From: Muribaculaceae bacterium
Lineage (GTDB): Bacteria > Bacteroidota > Bacteroidia > Bacteroidales > Muribaculaceae
Assembly (NCBI GenBank): GCA_009775375.1
Contig: VSPO01000033.1
Coordinates: 1 to 29,256, forward strand
DNA: 29,256 nt
Reading direction: 5' to 3'
Shown here in pieces: positions 7,158 to 14,667 of this stretch. The notes under the pieces were generated by a model. The model ran no database searches and was not told the origin of the DNA. It saw only the letters and a list, made by a program, of their open reading frames with translations. The position numbers and the translations under genes are program-made. How positions within the stretch are numbered: position 1 is the first letter of the stretch; each line of letters opens with the position of its first letter.

Positions 7158-8879
7158 ATGAGCGACAAACTGAAAGGTTGTGAAATATTGATGCGGGCAT
7201 TGATGGACCAGGGAGTCGATTTGGTGTTCGGCTATCCCGGAGGCCAGATTATGCCTGTCTATGATAGCCTTTATGACCACTCCGACCATATACGCCATTA
7301 TCTTGCCCGCCATGAGCAAGGAGCCATTCATGCGGCCGAGGGATATGCGAGAGCAAGCGGGAAGACCGGAGTGGTCATAGCCACGTCTGGCCCCGGGGCT
7401 ATGAACCTGATTACCGGACTTAACGATGCCCTGATGGACAGCACGCCCATTGTGGCGATAACCGGCCAAGTGCCATCCTCTCTGCTCGGGAAGGATGCAT
7501 TCCAGGAATCAGACGTAGTCAGCGTGACTCTTCCCATCACTAAATGGTCGATTCAAGTACGCACAGCAGATGAGATTGCCCCTGCTATTGCAAAGGCATT
7601 TTATATTGCCAATTCGGGTCGTCCCGGCCCTGTGGTGCTCGACATTTCAAAGGATGCCCAAATAGGACTGTCAGAATATGTCCCTACCCGTTGCAATTTT
7701 ATCCGCAGCTATGATCCGGACCCCGCAATAAGTGAAGATAAACTGCGTGAAGCCGCTGAAATCATTAACTCAGCCAAACGCCCCATGATTCTCGCCGGAC
7801 ACGGTGTCACTATCGCTCGAGCGGAAAATGAACTCTCTGAATTGGCAGAGAAAGCAGAGATCCCTGTGGCATGCACCATGCTTGGACTTTCCGCACTCCC
7901 TTCTTCCCACCCTCTGAATAAGGGATTGCTTGGAATGCATGGAAATCTCGGACCGAACATCAATACGAACAAAGCCGACGTAATCATCGCCATAGGGATG
8001 AGATTTGACGACCGGGTCACTGGAGACACAAAGAAATACGCGCCTGAGGCAAAAATAATCCACATCGATATCGATGCAAGTGAATTCGACAAGACCGTCA
8101 GAAGTCATGTCCACATCCATGCAAACGCAAAATCGGCATTATCCCGTCTGATACCTCTTATAGCGGCAACGTCTCATAAGGAATGGCTTGGATCTTTCCT
8201 ACGCCATGAAAAAGTCGAGAATGAAAGAGTGAAGAATCAGGAATTGCATCCGACCAATGACGATGGGAAAATGCATATGGGAGAAGTGGTGGATCGAGTG
8301 AGTGAAGCTTTCGGCAATGATGCAATTCTCGTGACAGACGTCGGACAAAACCAGATGTTCTCTGTTCGTTATTTCAAATTCTCGTCCCCACGCAGTTGCA
8401 TCTCTTCAGGAGGTCTCGGCACCATGGGATTCGGACTGCCAGCCGCAATAGGGGCTAAGATTGCCGTACCTCAGAGAGAGGTGGTGCTTTTTGCTGGCGA
8501 CGGCGGACTCCAAATGACGATAGAGGAGCTCGGAATGATAATGGAATATAATGTAGGAGTGAAAATCATCCTTCTGAATAATAATTTCCTCGGGAACGTA
8601 CGCCAATGGCAGGAACTCTTTTTCAATAGCCGCTATAGCGCCACGCCTATGATCAACCCCGACTTCGTGGTCCTTGCCAGGGCTTATGGCATAGCGGGAG
8701 AAGACGTCGCCCACCGCGACAATCTCCCGGAGGCTATCGAAAGGATGAAAAACCACCGTGGAGCTTATATTCTAAACGTGAATATTGAAGAGATGGGCAT
8801 GATATTCCCGATGACTCCAGGAGGGCATGGTGTGGATGAAATCCTCCTTAACTCCACAGAATACTACAAACCCGTATAA
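7158..8879 (+). CDS. ilvB: Acetolactate synthase, large (catalytic) subunit
   Basis: This thiamine diphosphate enzyme condenses pyruvate with pyruvate or 2-ketobutyrate, the first shared step of branched-chain amino acid synthesis. The 573-aa protein has the three usual domains. The N-terminal pyrimidine-binding domain holds the catalytic Glu53 in RHEQGAIHAAEGYA. The central domain carries GMRFDDRVTGD (FAD/structural). The C-terminal ThDP-PP domain has GDGGLQM (447-453) and NNN (474-476), the Mg-ThDP motif. LGNVRQWQ has Asn where many enzymes have Met (LGMVRQWQ). The regulatory subunit follows 14 nt downstream, which marks this as the anabolic AHAS and not a catabolic acetolactate synthase. 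Confidence 0.96.
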   Translation: MSDKLKGCEILMRALMDQGVDLVFGYPGGQIMPVYDSLYDHSDHIRHYLARHEQGAIHAAEGYARASGKTGVVIATSGPGAMNLITGLNDALMDSTPIVAITGQVPSSLLGKDAFQESDVVSVTLPITKWSIQVRTADEIAPAIAKAFYIANSGRPGPVVLDISKDAQIGLSEYVPTRCNFIRSYDPDPAISEDKLREAAEIINSAKRPMILAGHGVTIARAENELSELAEKAEIPVACTMLGLSALPSSHPLNKGLLGMHGNLGPNINTNKADVIIAIGMRFDDRVTGDTKKYAPEAKIIHIDIDASEFDKTVRSHVHIHANAKSALSRLIPLIAATSHKEWLGSFLRHEKVENERVKNQELHPTNDDGKMHMGEVVDRVSEAFGNDAILVTDVGQNQMFSVRYFKFSSPRSCISSGGLGTMGFGLPAAIGAKIAVPQREVVLFAGDGGLQMTIEELGMIMEYNVGVKIILLNNNFLGNVRQWQELFFNSRYSATPMINPDFVVLARAYGIAGEDVAHRDNLPEAIERMKNHRGAYILNVNIEEMGMIFPMTPGGHGVDEILLNSTEYYKPV

Positions 8880-8893
8880 ACTCACTTCATAAA

Positions 8894-9448
8894 ATGGAAA
8901 ACCAACTATACACCATATCGGTTTTTACAGAGAACCAAGTGAGTCTGCTCCATCAGATCTCAATGATATTCAGCCGGAGGTGTCTCAACATAGAAAGCCT
9001 GTCGGTCAGTGCATGCTCGATTCCGGGTGTGCATAAGTTCACGATCACCTGTAAAAGCACACGTCCTATGATGGAGCATGTGGTCAAACAGATTGAGAAG
9101 CGTATCGAAGTAATAAAGGCTTTTTTACACACTGATGATGAAATCGTTTTTCAGGAAGTGGCCCTGTTCAAGGTGCCGACATCGAGTGTGCTCGAAAGTG
9201 GAAAGATTGAAGACATTATCAGGCAAAACGGAGCCAGGGTACTCGAAATTCAGCCTGAATACACTATCTTTGAAAAGACCGGCCACACAAGCGAGATAAA
9301 GCTACTCTTCGACAAGCTCAAGCCGCTTGGCCTGCGCCAATTCGTAAGATCGGGGAGAGTGGCTGTCACAAAGGCCACTCAAGAGCTTGTCGATGAGTAT
9401 CTCGAACGTCAAGAAAAGCGCAAGGCATCCATAGACAACAAAGAATAA
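8894..9448 (+). CDS. ilvN: Acetolactate synthase, small (regulatory) subunit
   Basis: The 184-aa protein begins with an ACT domain (residues ~5-80; YTISVFTENQVSLLHQISMIFSRRCLNIESL is interrupted only by family-typical variation). A second ferredoxin-like domain with VLEIQPEYTIFEKTGH follows. It binds the catalytic IlvB subunit, raises its activity and usually confers valine feedback inhibition. The length fits the ilvH/ilvN class of ~160-185 aa. The charged C-terminus (EYLERQEKRKAS) extends a little beyond the domain. It lies between ilvB and ilvC, with 28 nt to ilvC. From memory, Bacteroides operons carry an acyl-ACP thioesterase gene at that junction; none is present here. Confidence 0.94.
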   Translation: MENQLYTISVFTENQVSLLHQISMIFSRRCLNIESLSVSACSIPGVHKFTITCKSTRPMMEHVVKQIEKRIEVIKAFLHTDDEIVFQEVALFKVPTSSVLESGKIEDIIRQNGARVLEIQPEYTIFEKTGHTSEIKLLFDKLKPLGLRQFVRSGRVAVTKATQELVDEYLERQEKRKASIDNKE

Positions 9449-9476
9449 AAATTCACAATTTCATACTACTGTAATT

Positions 9477-10520
9477 ATGGCAAAACTCAAATTCGGTGAC
9501 ATCGAAGAAACTGTCATCACACGCGAAGAATTTCCCTTGGGAAAAGCACGCGAAATTCTCAAAGATGAAACAATAGCCGTTATCGGTTATGGCGTACAAG
9601 GCCCGGGGCAAAGTCTCAATCTTAGGGACAATGGTTTCAACGTAATCGTGGGTCAGCGTAAAGGCAAGACCTATGACAAAGCAGTAGCCGACGGCTGGGT
9701 GCCGGGAGAAACTCTCTTTTCTATTGAGGAAGCCTGTGAGAAAGGCTCCATCATCATGTGCCTTCTCTCCGATGCTGCCGTTCTTTCCGTATGGCCGACA
9801 ATCAAAGACAAGCTGACCCCCGGCAAAGCCCTCTATTTCTCTCATGGTTTTGCAATCGCATGGCCCGACCGCACGGGAGTAGTGCCTCCGAAAGACGTAG
9901 ACGTAATCCTTGTCGCACCCAAAGGCTCGGGCACTTCCTTAAGGACTATGTTCCTTGAAGGGCGTGGCCTAAATTCAAGCTATGCCATCGAGCAGGATTA
10001 CACCGGCCATGCACTCGAACGCACACTAGCCCTTGCAATCGGAATCGGGTCAGGCTATATCTTCGAAACTACATTCAAGCGTGAAGCATATAGCGACCTG
10101 ACCGGCGAACGTGGTTCACTCATGGGGGCAATCCAGGGTCTTCTGCTTGCCCAATATGAAGTGCTTCGTGAGAACGGCCATACTCCCTCGGAAGCATTCA
10201 ATGAGACAGTGGAGGAACTCACTCAATCCCTGATGCCTCTGTTCGCAGCAAAAGGAATGGATTGGATGTATGCCAACTGCTCCACTACCGCACAGCGCGG
10301 TGCACTCGATTGGATGACTCCTTTCCACGATGCCATCAAGCCGGTGGTAGAAAAGCTATATGCAAGCGTAGCTTGCGGACAGGAAGCACAGAATTCCATC
10401 GACTCCAATTCAAAGCCGGATTATCGCGAAGGACTTGAGAAAGAACTCAAGGCACTGCGTGAAAGCGAGATGTGGCGTGCAGGAGCGGTAGTCAGGAATC
10501 TCCGTCCCGAAAACAATTGA
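9477..10520 (+). CDS. ilvC: Ketol-acid reductoisomerase
   Basis: IlvC converts acetolactate and acetohydroxybutyrate to dihydroxy acids in a Mg2+-dependent alkyl shift followed by NAD(P)H reduction. The 347-aa protein has an N-terminal Rossmann domain with GYGVQGPGQSLN (residues 38-49). The cofactor loop GQRKGKTYDKA is basic, which suggests NADPH preference; this is an inference. Catalytic His123 sits in YFSHGF and Lys149 in APKGSG. The all-helical C-terminal domain includes the metal ligands in YSDLTGERGSLMG (Asp207, Glu211). At 347 aa it is slightly longer than short class I enzymes (~330 aa) and shorter than the E. coli class II form (~490 aa). It is the last gene of the operon. Confidence 0.96.
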   Translation: MAKLKFGDIEETVITREEFPLGKAREILKDETIAVIGYGVQGPGQSLNLRDNGFNVIVGQRKGKTYDKAVADGWVPGETLFSIEEACEKGSIIMCLLSDAAVLSVWPTIKDKLTPGKALYFSHGFAIAWPDRTGVVPPKDVDVILVAPKGSGTSLRTMFLEGRGLNSSYAIEQDYTGHALERTLALAIGIGSGYIFETTFKREAYSDLTGERGSLMGAIQGLLLAQYEVLRENGHTPSEAFNETVEELTQSLMPLFAAKGMDWMYANCSTTAQRGALDWMTPFHDAIKPVVEKLYASVACGQEAQNSIDSNSKPDYREGLEKELKALRESEMWRAGAVVRNLRPENN

Positions 10521-10547
10521 TATTTTTTTCTATTTGACTAAGCTGAA

Positions 10548-10580
10548 AGGCAGGAGATGGCGTGATGCCATTTCCTGCCT
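10548..10580. terminator. Hairpin after ilvC
   Basis: A stem of about 14 bp with one mismatch (AGGCAGGAGATGGC against GCCATTTCCTGCCT) lies between the convergent ilvC and the Spy-like gene. There is no long T run on either side, so termination strength is uncertain. It may serve both strands. Confidence 0.6.
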
Positions 10581-10621
10581 AATCATTTATTCCGGATTGG
10601 ATTTATTCCGTTTCCTTTGTT

Positions 10622-11269
10622 TTACCTCGTAGGATTGCAATGCTCTCCCCTTCTATGGGCAAAATTGCCATGTCCCTTCTTATGGCGTTTCCCATGATGA
10701 AAATTTTTGTTCTTCAGGTTTGAATTTCCTCCCTCAAGATAATTATTCTCAAGGAAAGCAGTGTATTGCTCGGGGGTCAGGACAGTCTTGATATCGGCAA
10801 GTATCTTTTTTCTTCCCTCTATTCTTTTTGCCCTGAAATCATTCTTGAGTTGCTTGCGCTGCTCTGAATTCAGTTTCTTGCCGTTTTGATAATCCTTCTT
10901 AGAGGATACGCCTGCCTGAGCGTTTGCCTTGAAAAGCTCATCTATCTTTTTCTTCTGAACGTCCGTCAGGCCAAGGCCTTCAAGTTGGTTTCTGAGATTG
11001 CATTGCCTTTTATTGTAAGCCCTATTGCGGGGAACACCACAATAATTTGGGTTGTCGCAATTTTGTGGGCCGGGACAGGCAGCGCATTCATTCGCATTGC
11101 AATTTGCCTGGTTGCAATTTTGGGGATTGGCACAGGCCTGTCCGGGATTGCAATTCTCGATGTTGTTAACATTGCAGCATGAATCCTGCACCGACTTGTC
11201 GCTTCCGGCTTGAGCCATCATTGAAAGGGAGGATACTGCGATTGCGATTGCTAAAAATATTTTCTTCAT
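10622..11269 (-). CDS. Secreted Cys/Asn-rich protein with LTxxQ (Spy/CpxP-like) motifs and His-rich tail
   Basis: The 215-aa protein has a signal peptide (MKKIFLAIAIAVSSLSMMAQA) and is predicted periplasmic. Residues 28-92 form a low-complexity segment with 11 Cys (31, 32, 40, 46, 52, 57, 62, 65, 71, 77, 90), many in NC, NPxNC and AC contexts. Residues ~98-180 are helical and charged, with two LTxxQ motifs (LTDVQ at 101, LTPEQ at 164) as in Spy/CpxP-type envelope stress proteins. The C-terminus is basic and His-rich (HHGKRHKKGHGNFAHRRGEH) with a final Cys211. The combination suggests metal binding or a metal/redox-responsive envelope chaperone, but the function is unknown. The Cys-rich part is unusual for Spy proteins. 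It has its own upstream region (11270-11400) with no recognised promoter box. Confidence 0.8.
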   Translation of the reverse strand: MKKIFLAIAIAVSSLSMMAQAGSDKSVQDSCCNVNNIENCNPGQACANPQNCNQANCNANECAACPGPQNCDNPNYCGVPRNRAYNKRQCNLRNQLEGLGLTDVQKKKIDELFKANAQAGVSSKKDYQNGKKLNSEQRKQLKNDFRAKRIEGRKKILADIKTVLTPEQYTAFLENNYLEGGNSNLKNKNFHHGKRHKKGHGNFAHRRGEHCNPTR

Positions 11270-11403
11270 TTCTTATAGTTTGGTTTTTATCTTACTTATC
11301 GTTTCTGCTTCATTTTTTATTCTGTCTTATTGACCAAGACATAGCAATCAAGTTTAAGGGCAACTCTCCTATTTATAAATCGTTAACCAAACTGTGAAAT
11401 ATA

Positions 11404-11442
11404 ATGAAATCCATCCTGACCAAAAAGCAGGATGGATTTCAT
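11404..11442. terminator. Perfect 15-bp hairpin downstream of the DUF1846 gene
   Basis: ATGAAATCCATCCTG (11404-11418) and its exact reverse complement (11428-11442) surround a 9-nt loop. It lies 75 nt past the DUF1846 stop on the minus strand and upstream of the Spy-like gene. No T tract follows, so it is called a probable terminator on position and stem stability alone. Confidence 0.55.
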
Positions 11443-11516
11443 CATATTGTCGTTGAAAATTCTGAGCGCGATCCTCTTGAATGGGAAATGACCGACCTAT
11501 GATTCATCAATAAGCC

Positions 11517-12980
11517 TCAAGACTTTTTTGCGGGATCGCAAGTCAATCCAATACCAAGCTTATTGAATATCTTATGGTCCACCTCTCCCAGCATCACAGT
11601 TGAATGCATCTGGCAGCCATTCAAGTCAGACAGTTTCTCAAGTGCCAGACGGCATTTCGGATTATGGGTGCTCAAGACCGACAGAGCTACGAGGACTTCA
11701 TCTGAATGCAAACGTGGATTATGACCTTTGAGATAAGTCAGCTTAGTATGCTGTATAGGCTCTATCATCTCCTGGGGAATCAATTTCTCATCATGCGGGA
11801 TTCCGGCAAGATATTTTATGGCATTGAGAATTATCGCAGAACTCGGACCAAGGAGTTCGGTGGTTCCGGCTGTGATTATTGTCCCGTCGGCCAATTCAAG
11901 CGCAGAACATGGCTTCTGCTCTCTCTGGGCCCGTTCTCTTCCCGCATTTATACATTTTCTATAAGAAAGATTGATTCCTGCCTGTTTGAAAAGAAGAGAA
12001 ATTTTGTTGACCTCCGCATCATTGCCCTCGCCCTTTGCCATCTTGTTAAGAGCAGTGAAATAGCGTCTGATGATTTCATTCTTCGAGGCTTCTCCACAAA
12101 CATTGTCGTCGTTTATGCAGAATCCAACCATGTTCACCCCCATGTCGGTTGGTGATTTATAAGGATTCTTGCCATAAATACCCTCAAAAAGAGTATTAAG
12201 CACCGGAAAAATTTCAATATCTCTGTTGTAATTTATAGCTGTCTTTCCATATGCCTCAAGATGGAAAGGATCAATCATATTGACATCATTGAGATCCGCC
12301 GTGGCGGCTTCATATGCAATATTCACGGGATGCTTCAAAGGAAGACTCCAGACAGGGAATGTCTCAAACTTTGCATATCCTGCCTCCACTCCCCTTTTCT
12401 GCTCATTGTAAAGCTGACTGAGGCAGACCGCCATTTTGCCACTTCCCGGACCGGGAGCCGTCACTATCACAAGCGGGCGCGACGTGGCAATGTAATCATT
12501 GTGGCCGAATCCTTCATCTGAGGCAATCAAGTCGACATTGGTCGGATAGCCTTCGATTATATAGTGATAATAGACGGTTATTCCCATTCGTTCGAGCCGC
12601 TTTCTGAAGCTGTCGGCACTTATCTGTCCATTATAATGAGTGACGCATACTGAGCCGACCATAAAGCCACGTTCCATAAACTCATGCCGAAGACGCAAAA
12701 CATCCTCATCATACGTGATACCAAGATCGTTGCGCACTTTATTGCGCTCGATATCCTGCGCACTGATCACGATTACGATTTCAGTCTGGTCTTTCAGTTG
12801 CTGAAACATCCGAAGCTTGCTGTCGGGCTGGAATCCCGGCAGCACGCGGCTTGCATGATGGTCATCGAATAATTTCCCTCCAAGCTCAAGATAGAGCTTA
12901 TTACCGAACTGGGCTATGCGTTCCCTGATGTGTTCGGATTGTATCTTAAGATACTTGTCGTTGTCAAATCCGTATGTCAT
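11517..12980 (-). CDS. DUF1846 (UPF0371) family protein
   Basis: The 487-aa length matches this family, and the N-terminus MTYGFDNDKYLKIQSEHIRE is the usual DUF1846 start. Conserved stretches include YLELGGKLFDDHHASRVLPGF, a Gly-rich loop TAPGPGSGKMA (about 174-184) that resembles but does not exactly match a Walker A motif, and PVWSLPLKHPVNIAYEAATADL. The biochemical role is not known. An in-frame ATG 29 codons upstream (13067) was not used: that stretch encodes a terminator palindrome and lies upstream of a good -7 box (12990-12997). That box would place the transcript start only a few bases before the chosen ATG. The gene is monocistronic and minus-strand, after the six-gene operon. Confidence 0.88.
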   Translation of the reverse strand: MTYGFDNDKYLKIQSEHIRERIAQFGNKLYLELGGKLFDDHHASRVLPGFQPDSKLRMFQQLKDQTEIVIVISAQDIERNKVRNDLGITYDEDVLRLRHEFMERGFMVGSVCVTHYNGQISADSFRKRLERMGITVYYHYIIEGYPTNVDLIASDEGFGHNDYIATSRPLVIVTAPGPGSGKMAVCLSQLYNEQKRGVEAGYAKFETFPVWSLPLKHPVNIAYEAATADLNDVNMIDPFHLEAYGKTAINYNRDIEIFPVLNTLFEGIYGKNPYKSPTDMGVNMVGFCINDDNVCGEASKNEIIRRYFTALNKMAKGEGNDAEVNKISLLFKQAGINLSYRKCINAGRERAQREQKPCSALELADGTIITAGTTELLGPSSAIILNAIKYLAGIPHDEKLIPQEMIEPIQHTKLTYLKGHNPRLHSDEVLVALSVLSTHNPKCRLALEKLSDLNGCQMHSTVMLGEVDHKIFNKLGIGLTCDPAKKS

Positions 12981-12989
12981 AACGGACTG

Positions 12990-12997
12990 CAAAATTA
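12990..12997 (-). promoter_or_regulatory. -7 box of the DUF1846 gene (nearly leaderless)
   Basis: TAATTTTG followed by C lies 9 nt before the ATG on the minus strand. A start about 7 nt downstream of the box leaves roughly 3 nt of leader. No matching -33 TTTG was identified, and the upstream DNA is occupied by the terminator palindrome. Confidence 0.55.
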
Positions 12998-13014
12998 CGA
13001 AATTTCCGCCATCC

Positions 13015-13066
13015 TGCAAGTCAAAACCGGGATTCTTTTCAAAAAGAATCCCGGTTTTGACTTGCA
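13015..13066. terminator. Perfect 25-bp inverted repeat, probable terminator of the ddl-ileS-lspA operon
   Basis: Two 25-nt arms (13015-13039 and 13042-13066) are exact reverse complements around a 2-nt centre. The position is just after the alpha/beta hydrolase stop (13087) and before the DUF1846 promoter. The symmetric stem with A/T-rich tip and G/C-rich middle fits a strong terminator, although no T run follows directly on the minus strand. Confidence 0.7.
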
Positions 13067-13086
13067 AACGCTTGAAATCTTTTTTA

Positions 13087-14433
13087 TTATAGGCTCTTAA
13101 TAAATGAAACTATGTCTTGAAGCACTTCAGGGGAAATCGTCTCTTTTATCTCCCCATACTCAGCTATTTCTCCAGTGGAAGCATGCTGCATAAGATGATT
13201 CAAGCCGGGGTATGATTTGACTTCGGCAGAACCGACGTATTCTTTAATCGTCGCAAGATTTGAGTCAGCATCCACTTGAGTGTCCAAAGTCCCGTTTATA
13301 GCCAATACCGGCTTTTTTATTCCGGCAAGCCAATCTCGTGGATTGAGTCTCAACAACGAGCCAAACCACTCGTTGCCTGCATTAAGATTTGCCTTCACTG
13401 ATGCCACAACATGCTGGGGAACGCCAAGATCGTTCTCCCGAATATAGGCATCCACATCAAATGGGATTCCATTATTCCCGGTTATAATGGAATCGAAACA
13501 TGCTGAGATTAACTGTAAAGACTCCTCCTTTTCAATATCATCGATACCAAGCCGGCCAAGCGACCTCTCGTTTTGCTTCATAATACATTCCTTGCCGCTG
13601 ACAGCCATCCCTGCAAGGCTTACGACGAAATCAGGAAGATTCTCCGACGCAAGTTTCAAAGCAATGGTTCCACCTTCGGAATGCCCGATGATTCCTTTAT
13701 TCCCGAATTGGGGGAAAGTTCCGACAAACTCCAAGGCACTCTCAGCGTCATCCTTGAATGTATCAAACACAGACGAGGAGAAGTCTCCTTTCGATTCAAA
13801 CATGCCTCTGTCGTCATATCTTAACGAAGCAATGCCATTTCTTGCAAGATAGTCGGCTATCACCGCAAACGGTCTGTGCTCGAAAATTTCCTCATCCCTA
13901 TTCTGAGGACCGCTGCCGCTGACCATCACCACCACAGGCATCTTCCTGGAGTCGGCTGTCGTTGGAATCACGAGTGTCCCCGCAAGAAGGGTGCCATCCT
14001 TGGCAATAAAAGTTGTGTCAATGGAAGTATAAGGGAATGGGGCACGTGGAGTCTGAGGACGCCTTTCGCTTAAATCCGTGTCCGGCTTCAGCGTCAATGG
14101 GAACGTAAAACCTCTTTGAGAGAATTCGCCCGTGATTTTATCATCTGTAATTATCCCGGAAAACGATGCCCCGATCTGTTTTATCAACAATGACAGGCTG
14201 TCGCCATTGCAATATGCCACCTCTACAGGAATCCCGTTCGCTCCCTGCATCGGCACATCCATGGTGCACTTAGAGATTTCATTCCCCTCGCTTTTAAAAT
14301 TGAAAATCAGGTCAAGCTTAGTCTGTCCAAGCTCAAGCTTCCCGCGCCATTTCCCTTCGACAGCACCACCATCAATGACTGCGGCAATCGCCATCGATAG
14401 CAACAGGCTTCTCAATAATTTAGTCTTTGCCAT
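13087..14433 (-). CDS. Exported alpha/beta hydrolase (serine hydrolase)
   Basis: The 448-aa protein has a hydrophobic N-terminal segment (LLRSLLLSMAIAAVI), a probable signal peptide. An N-terminal beta-rich domain (~25-120, GKWRGKLELGQTKLDLIFNF) follows, of the type found before hydrolase domains in Bacteroidetes. The alpha/beta hydrolase fold (~135-448) has the oxyanion region VMVSGSGPQNRDEE and the nucleophile elbow GHSEGG (Ser252). The likely catalytic Asp384 is in NGTLDTQV and His413 in PGLNHLM. It probably cleaves an ester or peptide bond in the periplasm; the substrate is unknown. It starts 15 nt after the 72-aa gene and is the last gene of the operon, ahead of a perfect terminator palindrome. 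Confidence 0.85.
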   Translation of the reverse strand: MAKTKLLRSLLLSMAIAAVIDGGAVEGKWRGKLELGQTKLDLIFNFKSEGNEISKCTMDVPMQGANGIPVEVAYCNGDSLSLLIKQIGASFSGIITDDKITGEFSQRGFTFPLTLKPDTDLSERRPQTPRAPFPYTSIDTTFIAKDGTLLAGTLVIPTTADSRKMPVVVMVSGSGPQNRDEEIFEHRPFAVIADYLARNGIASLRYDDRGMFESKGDFSSSVFDTFKDDAESALEFVGTFPQFGNKGIIGHSEGGTIALKLASENLPDFVVSLAGMAVSGKECIMKQNERSLGRLGIDDIEKEESLQLISACFDSIITGNNGIPFDVDAYIRENDLGVPQHVVASVKANLNAGNEWFGSLLRLNPRDWLAGIKKPVLAINGTLDTQVDADSNLATIKEYVGSAEVKSYPGLNHLMQHASTGEIAEYGEIKETISPEVLQDIVSFIKSL

Positions 14434-14448
14434 ATCGTGAAATATTTT

Positions 14449-14667
14449 TTATTCTGAATAGATGAGTGATTCTCGGAAGACATAACCGGCTCTTTCCTTG
14501 TCAAACGGAAATATCCTTACGTTGACATATCTGATATTCCCGCACCAATCCATAAGTCTCTCTCCCTCAAAATAGACAAGGGAATAAGAAGCCTTATTCC
14601 CCTCACTGTCTGTTTTGATAAGCGTCCTGACAAGATACCTGACTTTCTCATGCATGTCTGCCATCAT
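14449..14667 (-). CDS. Small conserved-looking protein of unknown function (72 aa)
   Basis: This gene is not recognised. It overlaps the stop of the DUF4296 lipoprotein gene by ATGA (14664-14667), a typical sign of translational coupling, and ends 15 nt before the hydrolase gene. The protein is soluble and charged (KVRYLVRTLIKTDSEGNKASYSL would form beta strands; DWCGNIRYVNVRIFPFD follows), with no signal peptide or membrane segment. Internal Met residues at 2 and 5 are alternative starts, but the ATGA overlap favours the first. Its tight place in the operon argues that it is real. Confidence 0.7.
   Translation of the reverse strand: MMADMHEKVRYLVRTLIKTDSEGNKASYSLVYFEGERLMDWCGNIRYVNVRIFPFDKERAGYVFRESLIYSE

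Noticed and set aside
11706..12155. 149-aa plus-strand frame inside the DUF1846 gene
   Set aside because: Antisense shadow, low-quality composition.
12981..13067. Upstream ATG of the DUF1846 gene (516-aa version)
   Set aside because: The extra 29 codons lie on a terminator palindrome and upstream of the promoter, and the family begins at MTYGFDN.
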